Source: Oricola sp. (GTDB lineage Bacteria > Pseudomonadota > Alphaproteobacteria > Rhizobiales > Rhizobiaceae). From it: a stretch of DNA of 64,000 bases. Made by a program: the position numbers and the translations under genes. Below are positions 25,443 to 34,408 of this stretch, piece after piece. The stretch is from contig NZ_JALEGV010000032.1 of the NCBI RefSeq assembly GCF_022763245.1, positions 1 to 64,000 of the forward strand, read 5' to 3'. Each line of letters starts with the position of its first letter. The stretch's first letter is position 1. Below the pieces are notes generated by a model. That model did no database searches, was not told the DNA's origin, and saw nothing but the letters and a program-made list of their open reading frames with translations.

Positions 25443-26123
25443 TCAGGCGAGGTGTTGGGCGAAGAACGCGTCCGTGCGCTCGAAGGCGAGTGCGGTCGCA
25501 TCCGGCACGAAATCGGCCGGGCGTGCGTCATTGGCGAAGGCGTGGCCTGCCTCGTAGGTGTGGACTTCGAAATCCGGCAGGTAGTCGATCGCCTGCTGCA
25601 GCATCTCGGGCGGCACATGGCCGTCCTGCGTGCCGTAATGGCCCTGCAGCGGCGCCTTCAACGGACAGTCGAGATATTGGGGAAGCCGGGTGCCGTAGAA
25701 GGCGACGGCGGCGGCCACGTCGAGCTTCTGGGCGGCCCGAAGCGCCAGCCCGCCACCCCAGCAGAAACCGACGACGCCGACCTTGCCGCCCTTCGCGGCA
25801 AGCGCCTGGGCGGCGGCGTCGACATCCGCCATCGTCGCGTCCAGATCGGCCGCCAGCATCATGTCGCGACCGGGCGCGCCATTGTCGAACGCGAGAACCG
25901 TTCCCGGTGCCTGACGGTCGAAGAGCGCGGGGATCGCAGCGTCGTATCCCTTTTCGGCGAACCGCGCGGCGACGCCTTTGAGCTGATCGGTCACGCCGAA
26001 GATCTCCTGCAGGATCACGACGCCGCCCTTGCGGTCGCCTCGCGCCGGTTCCATCCAGCAGTCGAATTCATGCCCGTCCGATGCGGTGAGACGCGTCATT
26101 GCGCCCTGCGGTGCCGTGTTCAT
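25443..26123 (-). CDS. Dienelactone hydrolase family protein
   Basis: A 226-residue alpha/beta hydrolase with the family Cys nucleophile (Cys121 in VVGFCWGGG), an Asp in YGTQDGHVP and a His in YEAGHAFAN. Carboxymethylenebutenolidases of aromatic ring-cleavage pathways belong here, but many members have other ester substrates. It is the last gene of the run behind the TAXI transporter (67 nt downstream of it) and may share that transcript. An ATG at codon 9 is an alternative start. Confidence 0.87.
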   Translation of the reverse strand: MNTAPQGAMTRLTASDGHEFDCWMEPARGDRKGGVVILQEIFGVTDQLKGVAARFAEKGYDAAIPALFDRQAPGTVLAFDNGAPGRDMMLAADLDATMADVDAAAQALAAKGGKVGVVGFCWGGGLALRAAQKLDVAAAVAFYGTRLPQYLDCPLKAPLQGHYGTQDGHVPPEMLQQAIDYLPDFEVHTYEAGHAFANDARPADFVPDATALAFERTDAFFAQHLA

Positions 26124-26190
26124 GGTCTTGCCTGTCCTCGTGCTTCAGTTGGATGGGCCGCCCGCGAAGCGCGCGCGACCCTGCCGATGG

Positions 26191-27162
26191 TCAATTGCCC
26201 ACCGCGATCCCGGCTTCCTCGTAGTATTTCAGCGCGCCCGGGTGGTAGGGGACGCCGTTGGCCGGGGCCATCTTCTCGAGCTTGGCATTGCCGAAAGCGC
26301 CGAAGCTTTCCTTCAATGCCGCATTGTTCTCGGCGACGATCTTGGTCATCTGGTAGACGAGTTCGTCTGACACGTCGGCATTGGTCAGCATCATCCACGG
26401 GATCTGCATCAGGTTCTTGTCGGACTTCATGCCCGGGATGTTTTCGTTGGCCTTGATGGTGACGATGTCACCGGCCGGCAGGAAGGCCTTGAACGCGGCG
26501 ATGCCTTCCGGCGAAGCGTCCTGCGAGATGTATTCGAGGCCGCCGTCACCGGCGAGCTTCGCTTCCACTTGCTTGCCCGCGCCGTTGTTCAGGCTGACGA
26601 GCGCGATATCGACGAGCTTGTCGCCGAGCGCGTTGATGCCGGCGACGAAGCTCGACACCGGAACCTGCTGGAAATCCTCGTATTTCATGCCGCCATTGGC
26701 GAGGCCGCCGGCGATGTAGAAGGGGATGATAGTCGATGAGGTGTATTCCGAGGCGATCTTCAGCTCGCCCATCTTCGCCTTCAGATCGGCGATGGTGTGC
26801 ACGTCGGCATCGGCACGGACCATGATGCCGGTCGTCAGCGGAAACATCGTGCCGACGAGGCGGATGTTGGGGTGCGCGCGGTCGTAGTTGCCCGTGCCGC
26901 CGAGGGCGAATTCCGCCTCGACGCCGTTGGAGAAGCCAAAATCGATCTCGCCGGTGTTGAGGAGCGGCAGGTAGCCGACCAGCGGCTGCGTGCGCGCCGT
27001 GATGCCGTTCTCGTTGGCGACCTTGGCGATCGCCTGGCCGGAACTGTAGGCGAGCGAGCCCTGCGCACCGGTCGCGACCGTCACCACCTGAGCGGCCGCC
27101 ATGCCTGTCGCCAGCAGGCTTGCCACGACGCTGCCAATCAGCATTTTCGTCAGAGATTTCAT
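26191..27162 (-). CDS. TAXI family TRAP transporter solute-binding subunit
   Basis: A 323-residue periplasmic receptor with a Sec signal peptide ending near AAAQVV. The mature start VVTVATGAQGSLAYSSGQAIAKV is the TAXI signature, which normally reads TGGxxGxxY; here it is an atypical variant. Later IDFGFSNGVEAEFA is also family-typical. GGGAGGAAACCTC precedes the ATG at 27162. It is paired with the fused permease at 27180. The ligand is unknown; some TAXI receptors take dicarboxylates. Confidence 0.9.
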   Translation of the reverse strand: MKSLTKMLIGSVVASLLATGMAAAQVVTVATGAQGSLAYSSGQAIAKVANENGITARTQPLVGYLPLLNTGEIDFGFSNGVEAEFALGGTGNYDRAHPNIRLVGTMFPLTTGIMVRADADVHTIADLKAKMGELKIASEYTSSTIIPFYIAGGLANGGMKYEDFQQVPVSSFVAGINALGDKLVDIALVSLNNGAGKQVEAKLAGDGGLEYISQDASPEGIAAFKAFLPAGDIVTIKANENIPGMKSDKNLMQIPWMMLTNADVSDELVYQMTKIVAENNAALKESFGAFGNAKLEKMAPANGVPYHPGALKYYEEAGIAVGN

Positions 27163-27179
27163 GAGGTTTCCTCCCTTTT

Positions 27180-29108
27180 TCAACCCATCTGATTATCTTG
27201 TGCGTTGCCGCGCTTGAGATAGAAGAGCCCGATGGCGAGCATCACCGTCGCGACCGTGGCGGCGGGGTGAACGAGTTCCAGCCCTTGCGGCAGATAGCCG
27301 ATCGGCAGCGCCGCGAAGCCGAGCGCCGCAAGCACCAGGCGCAGCCCGGCTCCGAGCCGTTCATGCAGGAAGCCGACCACGGCGGCCGATATAGCGGCGA
27401 TGCCGATCGCCGACATGACGCCCGCAAGGACGATCTCCAGGGCACTGCCTTCCAGCAGGAGCGAAGGGGTCGCGACGAAGATGAACGGGATGATGTAGGC
27501 GGCCCATCCGACACGCATCGCGGCGAACCCGGTGCCGAGCGGGTCGGTCTTGGTGATCGTCGCGGCGGCAAAGGCCGCAAGCGCCACCGGCGGCGTGATC
27601 ATCGACATCATGCCGAAATAGAGGATGAACAGGTGCGCTGCGACCGGGGTCACGCCGGCCTGGACCAGCGACGGTGCGATCAAGGCTGCCAGCAGCACGT
27701 AGACGCCCGAGGTCGGCATGCCCATGCCGAGCAGCGTGCAGATGAAGGCCGAGATGAGCAGCAGGGCGAAGAGGTTGGTTCCGATGGAATTGACCAGCAG
27801 CAGGGTCAGCGCGAAGCCGAGGCCGGTGATGTTCAGGATGCCGATCACGAAGCCGGCCGCGGCCACGATCAGGATCAGGTCGACCATGGAGGTCCCGGTT
27901 TCCACGAAGACGCGGCCGAGGGTCTTGAGCGACAGGCGGTCGCCCTTGTAGCCGCGGGCGAAGCCGACCGCGACGATGGCGACGGAAGCGAGCAGGGCGG
28001 AATCCTCGGGGTCGAAACGCCACCAGAAGAGGGCGCCGAGCAGGACGGCGAAGGGGATGAGGAAGTGCCAGCCGGCGGCCAGCGTCTCGCGCACGGTCAT
28101 CATGTCTTCGCTGGAACTGGCGACATTGTCGCGTCCGGCGATCAGGTCCACCTGCACGAAGACCGAGATGTAATAGAGGATCGCCGGCACGAGGGCGGCC
28201 GCGGCGACCGTGAGGTAGGAGATGTCCAGGAATTCGGCCATCAGGAAGGCGGCCGCGCCCATGATCGGCGGCATCAGTTGCCCGCCCGTCGAGGCGACGG
28301 CCTCGATGGCGCCGGCGTCGCGGGCCGAGTAGCCGCCGCGACGCATCAGCGGGATCGTGACGACGCCGGTGGTCACCACGTTGGAGACGGCCGAGCCGGA
28401 GATCGAGCCGAACAGGGCGGAGCCGACGACGGCGATCTTGGCGCTGCCCCCGCGCGTGCGGCCGGTCGCCGCCATGGCGAGATCGGTGAAGAAGGTTCCG
28501 CCGCCGGCGGCGAAGAGAAGCTGCCCGAAGAAGACGAAGAGGAGGACGATGACCGTGCCGACGCGCAGCGGCGTCGAAAAGACGGCCGACGGGTCGAAGC
28601 CGACATATTGCACCAGCCTGACGGGGCTCAGCGCCTTGCCGATCAGGTCTCCCGGCGCCTTGTCGGCGACGAGCGAATAGAGGAGGAAGATCGCGACGAT
28701 GACGAACAGGGTCATGCCTGTGCGGCGGCGGATGCCCTCCATGACGGCCAGCGTGACGACCGTCCCGATCAGGGTGATCTGCCAGGGGCGGTAGAACTGT
28801 TCCTTCAACAGCCAGGAGAAATCCCAGGCCGCATACATCAGCACGCCGAAGCAGATCAGCGCGATCAGGCCGTTGACGACATTCAGCTTCGGCGTTTCCT
28901 GTCCTCGCCACCCGAAGCGCAGGAACACGATCGTCAGCGCGAGGCCGAGCTGCAGGGCCAGGTACTGTTCGATCAGGATGGCGACGCCGAGCCGGGTCGG
29001 GGTCTCGACGTTCCACAGGATGCAGGCCACGCACATCAGCGTGGCGAGACCGGCGACCAGCCAATCCAGAAATCTGCCGCCCTGCCTCTCTTCGGCGGCC
29101 GTGTTCAT
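27180..29108 (-). CDS. TRAP transporter fused permease (DctQM), TAXI-associated
   Basis: A 642-residue membrane protein in which the small (DctQ-like, residues about 15-110) and large (DctM-like, about 120-560) TRAP subunits are one chain, as is normal for TAXI systems. Diagnostic loops are FGSISGSAVSNVVTTGV, GGQLMPPIMGAAAFLMAEF and the later PPVALAAFAAATI. Extra helices extend to the C-terminus. It precedes the binding-protein gene by 17 nt and is divergent from the LysR at 29297. Confidence 0.94.
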   Translation of the reverse strand: MNTAAEERQGGRFLDWLVAGLATLMCVACILWNVETPTRLGVAILIEQYLALQLGLALTIVFLRFGWRGQETPKLNVVNGLIALICFGVLMYAAWDFSWLLKEQFYRPWQITLIGTVVTLAVMEGIRRRTGMTLFVIVAIFLLYSLVADKAPGDLIGKALSPVRLVQYVGFDPSAVFSTPLRVGTVIVLLFVFFGQLLFAAGGGTFFTDLAMAATGRTRGGSAKIAVVGSALFGSISGSAVSNVVTTGVVTIPLMRRGGYSARDAGAIEAVASTGGQLMPPIMGAAAFLMAEFLDISYLTVAAAALVPAILYYISVFVQVDLIAGRDNVASSSEDMMTVRETLAAGWHFLIPFAVLLGALFWWRFDPEDSALLASVAIVAVGFARGYKGDRLSLKTLGRVFVETGTSMVDLILIVAAAGFVIGILNITGLGFALTLLLVNSIGTNLFALLLISAFICTLLGMGMPTSGVYVLLAALIAPSLVQAGVTPVAAHLFILYFGMMSMITPPVALAAFAAATITKTDPLGTGFAAMRVGWAAYIIPFIFVATPSLLLEGSALEIVLAGVMSAIGIAAISAAVVGFLHERLGAGLRLVLAALGFAALPIGYLPQGLELVHPAATVATVMLAIGLFYLKRGNAQDNQMG

Positions 29109-29296
29109 ACAGCCATTCCGTTCGACGGCAAATCGGCCAAGGTGTCGCTGTGCGGCACGGTTTCCTCCCTCGCGTCAGGCGTCGCACTCTCCGGTGGATC
29201 GGCCCGATGCGCGCAGGTTATTGGGCTGCGACACATTATGCAAATTCATGATGATGTAATAGAACATCATTTGGATTGATGCCGGACGCCTGAACC
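29109..29296. promoter_or_regulatory. Divergent promoter region with dyad ATGATGT/ACATCAT
   Basis: This gap lies between the TAXI-TRAP operon and the LysR gene. A perfect 7-bp inverted repeat, ATGATGT (29251-29257) and ACATCAT (29264-29270) with a 6-nt spacer, lies 27 bp before the LysR start in an AT-rich patch. This is the expected layout of an LTTR autoregulatory site. Confidence 0.5.
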
Positions 29297-30226
29297 ATGA
29301 CGCCCTACAGCTTCGACATGAACCTCTTTGCGGTCTTCCACGCGCTGATGGAGGAGCGCAGCGTGACGCTGGCGGGCCAGCGGCTGGGCCGCACGCAGTC
29401 GGCGGTCTCCAATTCGCTCAGGCGCATGCGCGACCTGTTCGGCGATCCGCTCTTCGTGCGGACGCCGGGCGGGCTGGCGCCGACGCCGCGGGCCCTCGAA
29501 GTGGCGCGGACCGTCTCCGAAATCATGCGGCTGTCGCAGGAATGCCTCTCCCAGCCGTCGGATTTCGTGCCGGAGACGGCCCGGCTTCGTTTCGTTATCG
29601 GCGCGCCCGACCGCCTGAGCCTGCCCGTGATGCTGCCGTTCCTGGAGGATCTGCGGGCGACGGCGCCCGGCATTTCGATCGATCTTCGGACCACGGATCG
29701 CGGTTTCGCCATTCGTCTGATCGAGGTGCAGGAGATCGACGTCGCGCTCGGGTGGTTCGACCGCCTGCCGCCGACGCTCAGTCGGGAGCATGCCAACAAG
29801 GAAGCGCTGGTCTGCCTTTGCCGAAAGGACCATCCGATCCTGAACGGGGAGCGCCCCGCCGATCTCGCGATGGTACTGTCCTATCCCCACCTCGTGGTCA
29901 GTTCCGGCGGTGACCGGAAGGCGGCGTTCGATTCGATCCTCAAGCGCGAGGGCCTGCATCGCGAAGCCGTCATGGTGTCGGTGACGAATTTCACCATGGC
30001 GCCGAACCTGCTGCAGGAGAGCGACATGATCGGCGTCTTCACGGTGAGAACGGCCGACTATTTCGCGCGCAATTACGGGCTCGCCACCCTGCCTTTGCCG
30101 ATGGAGATCGAGCCGATCGCCCACGACCTGATCTGGCATCGTCGCTTCGACAGCGATCCCAAGCATCAATGGATCCGCGAGAAGCTGCTGGCCGCCTGCC
30201 GGCAGGGGGAAGGCAGGCCCGAGTGA
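29297..30226 (+). CDS. LysR family transcriptional regulator (NodD/NahR-like branch)
   Basis: A 309-residue LTTR whose N-terminus DMNLFAVFHALMEERSVTLAG and helix GRTQSAVSNSLRRMRDLFGDPLFVR match the NodD/NahR/LinR branch, which often senses aromatic or lipophilic compounds. The effector domain is complete. It is divergent from the TAXI-TRAP operon, which it likely regulates. It is followed by a convergent LysR gene after 31 nt. Confidence 0.92.
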   Translation: MTPYSFDMNLFAVFHALMEERSVTLAGQRLGRTQSAVSNSLRRMRDLFGDPLFVRTPGGLAPTPRALEVARTVSEIMRLSQECLSQPSDFVPETARLRFVIGAPDRLSLPVMLPFLEDLRATAPGISIDLRTTDRGFAIRLIEVQEIDVALGWFDRLPPTLSREHANKEALVCLCRKDHPILNGERPADLAMVLSYPHLVVSSGGDRKAAFDSILKREGLHREAVMVSVTNFTMAPNLLQESDMIGVFTVRTADYFARNYGLATLPLPMEIEPIAHDLIWHRRFDSDPKHQWIREKLLAACRQGEGRPE

Positions 30227-30257
30227 TTGGCGCGACGGAAGTCTCGCTGCCGCGTCT

Positions 30258-31151
30258 TCAGGGACTGCAGACCTCGTCGAGAAACTCGAGAAACGCGCGC
30301 GTGGTCGGCGATAGGAGGCGCCGGCTGGGATAGACGACCGAGAGGACGGACGAGGACAGGTCGAAGGAGATGTGCTCGTACACCTCGACGAGTTCGCCCT
30401 GGAGCATGTGTTGCCGGCAATAGAGTTCGGGCAACAGGGAAATGCCCGCGCCGGCCAGGACCGCGGCGCGAACCGACAACGGATCGTTCACATGGGTCAC
30501 GCCGCGTGTCAGGTCGAGATGTGCCGGCGCGCCTTCGATCCGTACCGGCATCCGCCTCAGGCCATAGCGTTTTTCACAGATCTGGATGTTGCCCACCAGG
30601 TCTTCGGGGCTGTCACCCGGCGCATTGTCGCGCAGGAAGCCGGGGCTGGTCACCCAGACCAGGCGTCCCGAATAGAGCGACCTTGAAATCAGTTCGGAAT
30701 CGTTCAGCGGCCCGACCACGACGGCGATGTCCAACTGGTCACGCAGGATGTCGGCGCCATGGGTGGTCGCGATGATTTCCAGATCGACGTTCGGGTAGCG
30801 GCGTCGGAAGGTTGCGAGCGCAGGCGAGACGATCTCCTGGCAGAAGGCCGGCGGCAGCGCCACGACGAGCCGACCGGCAGGCGTCGCGCTCAGGCCCTCG
30901 ACCACGGCGTCGGCTTCGCGCACCTGCTCCATGATCAGCATGGCCTGCCGGTAGAAGGTCTCACCCTCGCTGGTCACGCGGACATTGCGCGAATTGCGGT
31001 TCAGGAGGCGCAGGCCGAGCGCGTCCTCCAGCCGGTTGACGGCCTTGCTGACCGTCGATTTCGGCATGCCGAGCGCGTCTGCAGCCGCAGTGAAACCGGT
31101 GAGTTCAACGACCTTCACGAAGATGGGGATGTCGTCGATATTCCATCTCAT
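30258..31151 (-). CDS. LysR family transcriptional regulator (CrgA-like branch)
   Basis: A 297-residue LTTR with the HTH AAADALGMPKSTVSKAVNRLEDALGLRLLNR, the CrgA/DmlR-like pattern, and a full effector domain. It is divergent from the gallate-dioxygenase-like gene at 31351 across a 199-bp gap, so it is the obvious candidate for controlling that gene and perhaps the TRAP transporter behind it. Confidence 0.92.
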   Translation of the reverse strand: MRWNIDDIPIFVKVVELTGFTAAADALGMPKSTVSKAVNRLEDALGLRLLNRNSRNVRVTSEGETFYRQAMLIMEQVREADAVVEGLSATPAGRLVVALPPAFCQEIVSPALATFRRRYPNVDLEIIATTHGADILRDQLDIAVVVGPLNDSELISRSLYSGRLVWVTSPGFLRDNAPGDSPEDLVGNIQICEKRYGLRRMPVRIEGAPAHLDLTRGVTHVNDPLSVRAAVLAGAGISLLPELYCRQHMLQGELVEVYEHISFDLSSSVLSVVYPSRRLLSPTTRAFLEFLDEVCSP

Positions 31152-31350
31152 CGCAGCGATCCGATTGTCTACGATTGTGAACGTTGCGTCTCATTTGCAC
31201 GAATTGTTCCGCATTGAAAGCTTTGTATAGTTCTCGATCGGAGGAGTGTTTCAACAGCTCGATGACATCGACGGTTCGCCTGAAGGGCGAGGGCGGTTGG
31301 CCGAGTTGCAGCTTTTCCCCACGCAGACGCCAGAACAGGGAGCATGGGAT

Positions 31351-32631
31351 ATGGCACGGATCATCGGAGGCATCGGCGCCTCGCATTCGCCGACCATCGG
31401 CTTTGCAAAGGACACGCACAAGGAGAACGATCCGGCCTGGGCGCCGATCTTCGAGGGCTTCGCCCAGGTGCGCAAATGGGTGCAGGACAGGGACATCGAC
31501 GTCCTGTTCCTGATCTACAACGACCATGTCACGTCGTTCTATTTCGACCACTACCCGTTCTTCTCGATGGGGATCGACGACACCTACTATCCAGCCGACG
31601 AGGGCGGCGGGCCGCGCGACGTGCCGCCGGCCAAGGGCCATCTGGGCCTGTCGCAGCACATCGCCATGGCGATGACGGCCGATGAGTTCGACATGTCGTT
31701 CTTCCAGGGCAAGCCCGTCGACCACGGAATGCTGTCGCCCCTTTCGATGCTGGGTGACGAGAACGGGCCATGGCCGGGCAAGGTCGTGCCGTTGCATTGC
31801 GGCCTGCTTCAGTTGCCCATCCCGACGCCGAAGCGGATGTGGAAGTTCGGCAAGTCGCTGCGCAAGGCGATCGAGAGCTATCCCGAGGATCTGAACGTGG
31901 CGATCATGGCGACCGGCGGGCTCAGCCACCAGGTCCATGGCGAACGCGCCGGCTTCATCAACGAGGAGTGGGACAACGAGTTCCTCGAACTGCTCGAGAA
32001 GGATCCGCAGAAGCTGGTCGACATGCGTCTGGCCGAATATGTGGTCAATGGCGGCATGGAGGGCGCCGAGGTCATCATGTGGCTGATCATGCGCGGCGCG
32101 CTGTCCGACGACGTGCGGCTGGTCCACAAGCAGACCTACGCGCCGTCGGTGACCAACATCGCCACGCTGGTCTTCGAGGATCTGGGTGGCGAACCCGATC
32201 AGGCCGAGATCGAGGCCTATCGCGACCATGTCGGTTATCACCTGGCCGGCGCGGAGACGCTTGCGGGCACCTATCCTTTCACCCATGCCCGCAGCCATGC
32301 CAATTTCCGGCTGAACTCCTTCCTGCATGACCTGATCCACCCGGAACACCGCGAGCGTTTCGTCAACGATTTCGACGCGCTGGCCGCCGAACGGGGGCTG
32401 ACGGCCGAGGAAATCGACCTGGTGAAGAACCGCAAGTGGATCGAGATGATCCATCGTGGCGTGAGCTTCTTCATGCTGGAGAAGCTGGCCGCCGTGATCG
32501 GCGTGTCGAACCCCGAGGTCTACGCGGCCTTTCGCGGCGAGACGCTCGACGAGTTCCTCGCCACGCGCAAGGTGCCGATCAAGTACTCGGTCGCCGGCGG
32601 CGACAAGGTGAAGGAAATGGACACGGCCTGA
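31351..32631 (+). CDS. Class III extradiol dioxygenase, gallate dioxygenase-like (fused LigB-LigA)
   Basis: A 426-residue ring-cleaving dioxygenase. Iron ligands fit the LigB/DesB pattern: His12 in GASHSPTIG, His59 in IYNDHVTSF and a Glu near 240 in GAEVIMW; likely acid-base histidines are in VDHGMLSP and GLSHQVHG. From about residue 285 a LigA-like helical domain is fused (NRKWIEMIHRGVSFFMLEK). This single-chain layout and length match gallate dioxygenase, giving 4-oxalomesaconate, rather than two-chain protocatechuate 4,5-dioxygenase. GGGAG precedes the ATG. No hydratase, aldolase or isomerase of the 4,5-cleavage route is seen nearby. Confidence 0.85.
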   Translation: MARIIGGIGASHSPTIGFAKDTHKENDPAWAPIFEGFAQVRKWVQDRDIDVLFLIYNDHVTSFYFDHYPFFSMGIDDTYYPADEGGGPRDVPPAKGHLGLSQHIAMAMTADEFDMSFFQGKPVDHGMLSPLSMLGDENGPWPGKVVPLHCGLLQLPIPTPKRMWKFGKSLRKAIESYPEDLNVAIMATGGLSHQVHGERAGFINEEWDNEFLELLEKDPQKLVDMRLAEYVVNGGMEGAEVIMWLIMRGALSDDVRLVHKQTYAPSVTNIATLVFEDLGGEPDQAEIEAYRDHVGYHLAGAETLAGTYPFTHARSHANFRLNSFLHDLIHPEHRERFVNDFDALAAERGLTAEEIDLVKNRKWIEMIHRGVSFFMLEKLAAVIGVSNPEVYAAFRGETLDEFLATRKVPIKYSVAGGDKVKEMDTA

Positions 32632-32901
32632 TTTCGGGCCTGTGCGGACCAATCGCGACTGTGCGGATTTTGAATAGCTCGTGCGGAGATTCAATTTTTC
32701 CGCACGGGGCGTGGTCGCTAGCTAGTGCGTCGTCCGGGGAAACGGAATTCGAACACATCCGGGATCAGGCAGGCGCATCGGTCCGTCGTCGAAGGTGACG
32801 CCATCGCGCGGGCGAGAGCCTTGCCCCGCTGCTGGCAGCCATGCCCGATCCCGAAAACGCAAGAACCCATTCAAGAAGAACGATCAGTCAGGAGGAATTC
32901 C
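32632..32901. promoter_or_regulatory. Leader of the third TRAP operon
   Basis: The 270-nt gap after the dioxygenase contains an ordered set of GTGCGGA repeats (annotated separately) in its first third and otherwise nothing gene-like. GGAGGAATTCC immediately before 32902 is a strong ribosome site. I infer an independent promoter for the transporter here. Confidence 0.5.
32642..32706. repeat. Three direct and one inverted GTGCGGA heptamers at helical spacing
   Basis: GTGCGGA occurs at 32642-32648, 32661-32667 and 32681-32687, spaced 19 and 20 bp. Its complement TCCGCAC is at 32699-32705. The third copy and the inverted copy form an 8-bp dyad (CGTGCGGA/TCCGCACG) with an 11-nt spacer. Two-turn spacing suggests cooperative regulator binding on one face of the DNA. 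Confidence 0.65.
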
Positions 32902-33888
32902 ATGATCGCAAAACTCGCTTCCGCCGTTTCGGCAGCGCTCGTCCTCGCAGCCACCACGGCATCGGCGACGGATCTGAAGCTCGCCGACTTCCAGCCGCCG
33001 AGCCACTTCGTCGTCGAAAACGTTTACAAGCCGATGGCCGAGTCCATTTCTGCGGGCACCGATGGCGCGGTCACGGTCAGCATCTTCATGGGCGGTGAAC
33101 TGGGCCCGGGCCCGGCCGAGCAGTACAATCGCGCGGTCGACGGCGTCGCCGACATCGCCTTCGGCCTGCCGGGCTATACGGCGTCGAACTTTCCGAAGAC
33201 GCTGCTGACCGAGCTTCCGGGCGTGATCGACGCGGAAACCGGCACCGCCAAGGTCCAGGATCACACCGACATGCTTGCCAAGGAGTATCGTCGCGTGGCG
33301 CTGCTCGGCTTGTGGAACAACGCGCCGAACCTGCTCTTCACGGCCGAGAAGCCGATCCGTTCGCTGGCGGACCTGAAGGGCCTCAAGATCCGCGTGCCGT
33401 CGCGCAATGCCGGCCTCGTCGTCGAGGCATGGGGCGCGACGCCGGTTTCGATGCCGGCTCCGGAAATCTACAACTCCATGCAGACCGGCGTGATCGACGG
33501 GGCCATGATCGACGCGACCACGCTTGGCGCGTTCAAGCTGGCCGAGGTGACGAACTACATCACCATGGGCATGGACTCGACGATTTCGAGCTTCTTTCTT
33601 ATCATGAACCGCGACAGCTTCGAGGACTTGACCGACGATCAGCAGAAGGTCGTTCTCGACGCGGGCCGTCAGGCCGCGCTGGACGGCAACAAGGCCTGGC
33701 TCGGCATCGCCGACAAGGCGCTTGAGGGCTTCGAGGCAACCGAGGGCAAGGAAGTGATCGTTCTTTCCGATGAAGCGGCTGCAGAGTTCAACGCCGCCTC
33801 GGCGCCGGTCGTGGAAAAGGTCATCGCCGATGCCGACGCGGCGGGACTTGAAGCCTCGGCCTATGTCGACGCGCTGAAAGCCGAGTGA
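32902..33888 (+). CDS. TRAP transporter substrate-binding protein, DctP family (third system)
   Basis: A 328-residue receptor with a Sec signal peptide cleaved near TASATD. DctP landmarks are LADLKGLKIRVPSRNAG with the ligand arginine and EIYNSMQTGVIDGAMID. GGAGGAATTCC fixes the start at 32902. The gene lies downstream of the gallate-dioxygenase-like enzyme, so an aromatic acid or related carboxylate is a reasonable ligand guess, but the 270-nt gap weakens the link. Confidence 0.93.
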   Translation: MIAKLASAVSAALVLAATTASATDLKLADFQPPSHFVVENVYKPMAESISAGTDGAVTVSIFMGGELGPGPAEQYNRAVDGVADIAFGLPGYTASNFPKTLLTELPGVIDAETGTAKVQDHTDMLAKEYRRVALLGLWNNAPNLLFTAEKPIRSLADLKGLKIRVPSRNAGLVVEAWGATPVSMPAPEIYNSMQTGVIDGAMIDATTLGAFKLAEVTNYITMGMDSTISSFFLIMNRDSFEDLTDDQQKVVLDAGRQAALDGNKAWLGIADKALEGFEATEGKEVIVLSDEAAAEFNAASAPVVEKVIADADAAGLEASAYVDALKAE

Positions 33889-33895
33889 CGCGGCC

Positions 33896-34408
33896 GTGAG
33901 TGAACCGCACATGGAACTGGCCCGCTCGACACATGTCGGGCGGGCCGTTCGCTTGCTGACGATCCTGTCGTCGCTGGCGCTCGGCGTTCTGCTGGTGGCG
34001 ACGTCTGCCGGCGTGATCATGCGCTACGTCTTCGAGGCGCCGATCCTGGGCGGCAACGAGATCATCCAGCTTGCCTCCGTCGTGCTGGTGATGCTCGCGA
34101 TGCCGGGCGCAGCGCGCGACGAGATCCACATTCGCGTCGATGTCTTCGACGAACGGATCGGGCGTTACGGACGCTTCGTGGGCGACGTGCTGGCGCGCTG
34201 CATCTCGGTCTACATCCTGTCGATGCTGACATGGCGGTCGTGGGACAAGCTGGTCGACGCCGCCGAATATGGCGACGCCACCAACATGCTGCAGATCCCG
34301 TTCTGGCCCTTCTACGGGCTGCTGGTTCTGGGGGCGATGCTCTACGCCATCGTGCTGCTTCTTCAACTCATAGACATCATTCGTGCAGGAGCAGGTCGCA
34401 GTGAGTGA
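33896..34408 (+). CDS. TRAP transporter small permease, DctQ family (third system)
   Basis: A 170-residue four-helix membrane subunit; the GNEIIQLASVVLVMLAMPGAARD stretch, broken by polar residues, is the DctQ core. The start is a GTG at 33896, 7 nt after the binding-protein stop; an ATG at 33911 would shorten it by five residues. Its end overlaps the start of the DctM gene. Confidence 0.88.
   Translation: MSEPHMELARSTHVGRAVRLLTILSSLALGVLLVATSAGVIMRYVFEAPILGGNEIIQLASVVLVMLAMPGAARDEIHIRVDVFDERIGRYGRFVGDVLARCISVYILSMLTWRSWDKLVDAAEYGDATNMLQIPFWPFYGLLVLGAMLYAIVLLLQLIDIIRAGAGRSE

Noticed and set aside
27198-29279. A 693-codon plus-strand frame opposite the TAXI-TRAP permease
   Set aside because: Pure antisense of a hydrophobic protein; charged low-complexity translation with no start context or homology signal.
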